From contig NZ_LIVQ01000009.1 in NCBI RefSeq assembly GCF_001905445.1, positions 41,511 to 105,510 of the forward strand: DNA of 64,000 nt, given 5' to 3'. This document shows, in pieces, positions 61,281 through 64,000 of the stretch. The translations under genes and the position numbers were made by a program. The DNA comes from Streptomyces sp. CB00455 (GTDB lineage Bacteria > Actinomycetota > Actinomycetes > Streptomycetales > Streptomycetaceae). The notes beneath the pieces are model-generated. The model made no database searches. It worked only from the letters and a program-made list of their open reading frames with translations, and was not told where the DNA came from. Position 1 is the first letter of the stretch; every line of letters starts with the position of its first letter.

Positions 61281-61526
61281 CCCAGCCTGCCCGGCGCTTG
61301 AGGGCACAGGGGCCCCGCCCACCCGGGAGAGCGGGGCCGAGCCGCCGCCGCCGAACCAGCCCGCCCGGCACTTGAGCCGTCAGACGCGCCACCCACCCGG
61401 CAGTCCGGGGCCGAGCCGCCGCGCCGACCCAGCCCGCCCGGCGCTTGAGGGCACAGGGGCCCGGCCCACGCGGGGGCCCGGGGCCGAGCCGCCGCCGCCG
61501 CCGACCCAGCCCGCCCGGCGCTTGAG
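61281..61526 (+). repeat. Streptomyces CCCGGCGCTTGAGG-type repeat, four units
   Basis: CAGCCCGCCCGGCGCTTGAG or close variants occur at 61283, 61357, 61430 and 61507, spaced 73-77 bp, each followed by similar G/C-rich sequence. This short palindrome-like sequence is, from memory, scattered through Streptomyces intergenic regions. It fills the 61137-61592 gap, where I see no gene. Confidence 0.8.
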
Positions 61527-61592
61527 GGCACAAGGGCGCGCCCCACGCGGGGGCGGCGGCTTCCCGGGGACGAGCCCCGCGCAGCGGGAGCG

Positions 61593-63692
61593 TCAGCCGA
61601 TGTCCAGCGGGTCGATCCGGACCCGCACGGACTCCGACGCCGGCCCGCCCCGGGCCATGCGCGCCGCCTGCGCCGCCTTCAGCGCCGCCGCCAGCGCCGC
61701 CCCACTGCCGGGCGGGACCCGCACCAGCGCCCGCTCGCCGGCAGACGCCTCCCCCCGCCGCCCCGCCATCGGCACCGGGCCCAGGATCTCCGCATCCGGC
61801 GGCAGCCCGGCCCCCGCCAGGAACGCCTCCACCGCCTCCCCCCGGCCGGCCACCGCGGCCATCCGGGAGACCGGCGGGAAGCCGAGCTGGGACCGCTCGG
61901 CGAGTTCCCGTACGGCATGCCCCACCGGGTCCCAGCGCACCAGCGCCTGGACCGGCCGCAGCGTCGGCTCGGCCACCACGACCACCTGTCCGTCCGCCCG
62001 GACCAGCGACGCGGCGGCGATCCACCGGCGCAACGCGTCCTCCCCGGCCCGCAGGTCGGGCCGGCTCAGCATCGCCCAGCCGTCGAGCAGCAGCGCCGCC
62101 GCGTAGCCGGCGCCCGCCGCGACGGGCTCCGCCCCGGGGGTGCACACCACCAGCGCCGGCCGGTCGGGGACCTTGTCCAGGACGTGGTCGCGCCCGGAGG
62201 TCCGTACGGCCACGGCCGGGAACGCCCGTCCCAGCTCCTCGGCCGTCCTTCGGGCGCCGACCACCTGGGCCCGCAGCCGGAACGAACCGCACTCCTCGCA
62301 GTGCCAGGACGGCTCGGGCCGCCCGCACCACCCGCACTGGAGGTCCCGCGCGTCGGGAGCCTCCAGGGGCCCCGCGCAGGCGGTGCAGCGGGCCGGGGTG
62401 CGGCACCGCTCGCACGCCAGCCTGGGTACGTAGCCCCGCCGCGGCACCTGGACCAGTACGGGCCCGGTCTTGAGTCCCTCCCGTACGGTCTCCCACGCCA
62501 GGCTCGGCAGCCGGGCGGCCCGGGCGGCCCCGTCGCGGGCCAGCAGTTCGTCGCCGACGGTCCGGATCCGCGGAGCGTGCTCCCGCACCGTCTCCCGGGC
62601 GGCGACCAGCGGCCGCGCCCAGCCCGACTCGACCAGCTGGGCGGCCTCCACGGTGCAGCTGGTGCTGCCGGCGAGGAACCCGCAGCCGTCGCTGACGGCG
62701 CGCAGCTCCAGCACCTCCCGTACGTGCGGGAAGGGGGCGCGGTCGTCGCTGTGGCTGGAGTCCCCGTCGTCCCAGATGACGACGAGCCCGAGGTCCCGCA
62801 CGGGGGCGAACATCGCGGCCCGGGTGCCGACGACGGCCCGCACCGAGCCCCGGTTCACGGCGAGCCACTCGCGGTAGCGCTTCTCGGGACCGGACTCGGC
62901 GGTCAGCAGGGCGTGCCGCCCTTCCCCGAGGAGGGCGGTGAGCGCGGCGTCCACGCGGGCGGCGGTGCGCCCGTCCGGGAGCACGGCGAGGGCGCCGCGG
63001 CCGGAAGCGAGGGTGGCGGCCACGGCGCGGGCGAGTTCGTCGGCCCAGCCGGGGCCCGGCAGTGCCGTCCAGACGGCGCGCGGGGTACCGCCGCCGGCCA
63101 GGGCGCGCAGGAAGGCGGGCCCGGCGCCGTACCGCTCCCAGCCGCCCGGCTCGGGCGCGGCGGGCGCGGGCAGCGGTTCGGGCGAGGGCTTGGCCTCGGC
63201 GCGGGCGTTGCGCGGCGGCAGCGCGAGCTGGAGGACGTCGGCGAGGCTGCCGGCGTACCGGTCGGCCACGGCCCGGGCCAGGGCCAGCATCCGGGGACCG
63301 AGCACCACCTCGGGCGAGACGACGTGGGCGAGCGCGGCGAGCGCTCCGGCGTAGTCCGATTCGGCCCGGCGCTCCACGATGAAGCCGTCGATGAGACCGC
63401 CGCCCTCGCGGCGGCCGCCGTGCACCTGGTGGGATCCGGCCCCGAAGCGGACCCGGACGCGGACGCCGGGCTGGGCGGCCTCGGAGAGGTCGGCGGGGAC
63501 GGCGTAGTCCCACAGCTGGTCGAGGTGGAGCACGCCCTTGTTCACGAGGACGCGGGCGACAGGCAGCTCGTCGGCGAGCGCGGCCCCGCGCCAGGTGCGG
63601 GGCTTTGCCTTGGGCGCCTTGGCCTTCGCCTCGGCGACCATCTCCCGGATCAGCGCCAGCTGCTCCGGCGGGGAATCGTTCGCGCTGCTCAC
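61593..63692 (-). CDS. priA: Actinobacterial PriA-like primosomal protein
   Basis: 699 aa from GTG 63692 (frame open further upstream). The N-terminal 3-prime-binding and winged-helix domains are present (VLHLDQLWDYAVP), and eight zinc cysteines occur as CERCRTPARCTAC and CGWC...CEEC. The helicase motifs are ruined: no GxGKT, and the DEEH box reads WDDGD. This loss is known for actinobacterial PriA, so it probably serves as a loading scaffold rather than a helicase. It follows metK on the same strand. Confidence 0.88.
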   Translation of the reverse strand: MSSANDSPPEQLALIREMVAEAKAKAPKAKPRTWRGAALADELPVARVLVNKGVLHLDQLWDYAVPADLSEAAQPGVRVRVRFGAGSHQVHGGRREGGGLIDGFIVERRAESDYAGALAALAHVVSPEVVLGPRMLALARAVADRYAGSLADVLQLALPPRNARAEAKPSPEPLPAPAAPEPGGWERYGAGPAFLRALAGGGTPRAVWTALPGPGWADELARAVAATLASGRGALAVLPDGRTAARVDAALTALLGEGRHALLTAESGPEKRYREWLAVNRGSVRAVVGTRAAMFAPVRDLGLVVIWDDGDSSHSDDRAPFPHVREVLELRAVSDGCGFLAGSTSCTVEAAQLVESGWARPLVAARETVREHAPRIRTVGDELLARDGAARAARLPSLAWETVREGLKTGPVLVQVPRRGYVPRLACERCRTPARCTACAGPLEAPDARDLQCGWCGRPEPSWHCEECGSFRLRAQVVGARRTAEELGRAFPAVAVRTSGRDHVLDKVPDRPALVVCTPGAEPVAAGAGYAAALLLDGWAMLSRPDLRAGEDALRRWIAAASLVRADGQVVVVAEPTLRPVQALVRWDPVGHAVRELAERSQLGFPPVSRMAAVAGRGEAVEAFLAGAGLPPDAEILGPVPMAGRRGEASAGERALVRVPPGSGAALAAALKAAQAARMARGGPASESVRVRIDPLDIG

Positions 63693-63796
63693 ATCAGCAT
63701 TCTTACCAAATGCCACCGACAGCGGCGGGGCCCGGCGGCGCTCCCCCGCCCCTGGCCGGCGCCGGTGGGGTTCCTGCGGCACGAGGGCGGCGCGGG

Positions 63797-63840
63797 CGCG
63801 CGAACGGCTCCGGACCAGCTGGTCCGGAGCCGTTCGCGCG
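63797..63840 (-). terminator. Perfect 44-nt palindrome after metK
   Basis: CGCGCGAACGGCTCCGGACC followed by AG, then the exact complement. It lies 14 bp after the metK stop and 105 bp before the priA start and is the likely metK terminator. Such a long perfect palindrome could also extrude as a cruciform. Confidence 0.9.
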
Positions 63841-63853
63841 GGCGGGCGCGGTC

Positions 63854-64000
63854 CTACAGGCCGGCGGCGGCGCGCAGGGCGTCGACGCGGTCGGTGCGTT
63901 CCCAGGTGAAGTCGGGCAGCTCGCGGCCGAAGTGGCCGTAAGCGGCGGTCTGGGCGTAGATGGGGCGCAGGAGGTCGAGGTCGCGGATGATGGCGGCCGG
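63854..64000 (-). CDS. metK: S-adenosylmethionine synthetase, C-terminal part
   Basis: Only the last 48 codons are in the window, ending at TAG 63854. They read PAAIIRDLDLLRPIYAQTAA, YGHFGREL, then FTWERTDRVDALRAAAGL, which is the conserved MetK end. The enzyme makes SAM from methionine and ATP. The gene continues off the right edge. Confidence 0.92.
   Translation of the reverse strand, partial: PAAIIRDLDLLRPIYAQTAAYGHFGRELPDFTWERTDRVDALRAAAGL

Noticed and set aside
60907..63513. 868-aa minus-strand frame overlapping priA
   Set aside because: Arg/Pro/Gly-rich shadow in another frame of the priA gene and the repeat tract.

Overview
The window is high-GC actinobacterial DNA and almost certainly a Streptomyces chromosome. 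Signs are the strong third-position G/C bias, frequent GTG starts, a SARP regulator, a WhiB-type iron-sulfur protein, SPW-repeat and DUF5995-type proteins, secreted chitinase and protease, and a degenerate actinobacterial PriA. The gene order chitinase, ribD-ribE-ribM-ribBA-ribH-hisE-hisG, guaB1, rpe, rsmB, fmt, priA, metK is the one I remember from Streptomyces core chromosomes. That is memory, not a search.

Layout. 1-2025: Lrp/AsnC fragment, small CxxC protein, phosphotransferase. 1999-8735: accessory island 1, with a relic CRISPR repeat, a decayed transposase, a 925-aa SARP regulator, a secreted serine protease and a short secreted lectin-like protein. 8807-19851: acyl-CoA dehydrogenase beside a broken TetR gene, SPW membrane protein, C39-type peptidase, P-loop kinase, an orphan EccA-like AAA protein, two CNNM/CBS membrane proteins and a PH-domain protein. 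19901-25689: riboflavin/histidine operon on the minus strand behind an FMN riboswitch. 25800-30303: chitinase with the classical chi promoter repeats, then a SigJ-type sigma factor and an NmrA-like reductase. 30303-33520: accessory island 2, with a monooxygenase remnant, a long inverted repeat and a lipase with TIG domains. 33535-38174: ROK regulator, MFS exporter, NCS2 nucleobase permease, DUF5995. 38292-45270: lysine 2-monooxygenase and aminovaleramidase pair, a thioredoxin-fold protein with a distant leader peptide, GNAT, WhiB, Lrp and an APC permease. 45612-51894: SGNH hydrolase, repeat lipoprotein, and a LytTR regulator / Na-solute symporter / LytS kinase set. 51929-64000: guaB1, a barnase-like RNase with barstar, SorC regulator, rpe, rsmB, fmt, priA and the metK end.

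The most unusual feature is a family of dispersed non-coding repeats (R1, about 330-470 bp, four copies, and R2, about 225 bp, two copies). R1 copies bracket both accessory islands in inverted orientation, with the same end facing outward each time. Inside R1 is a variable number of about 65-bp units that can fold into a bulged hairpin with a GTAG tetranucleotide beside it. No transposase for this family is visible. This looks like a non-autonomous element or recombination site carrying cassettes of accessory genes, and it is my main candidate for something undescribed.

A second coherent system is lysine catabolism. DavB/DavA-like enzymes and an APC permease with an Lrp regulator lie about 4 kb apart, and both have near-identical palindromic boxes upstream. 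Everything here comes from reading the sequence; no searches were run.
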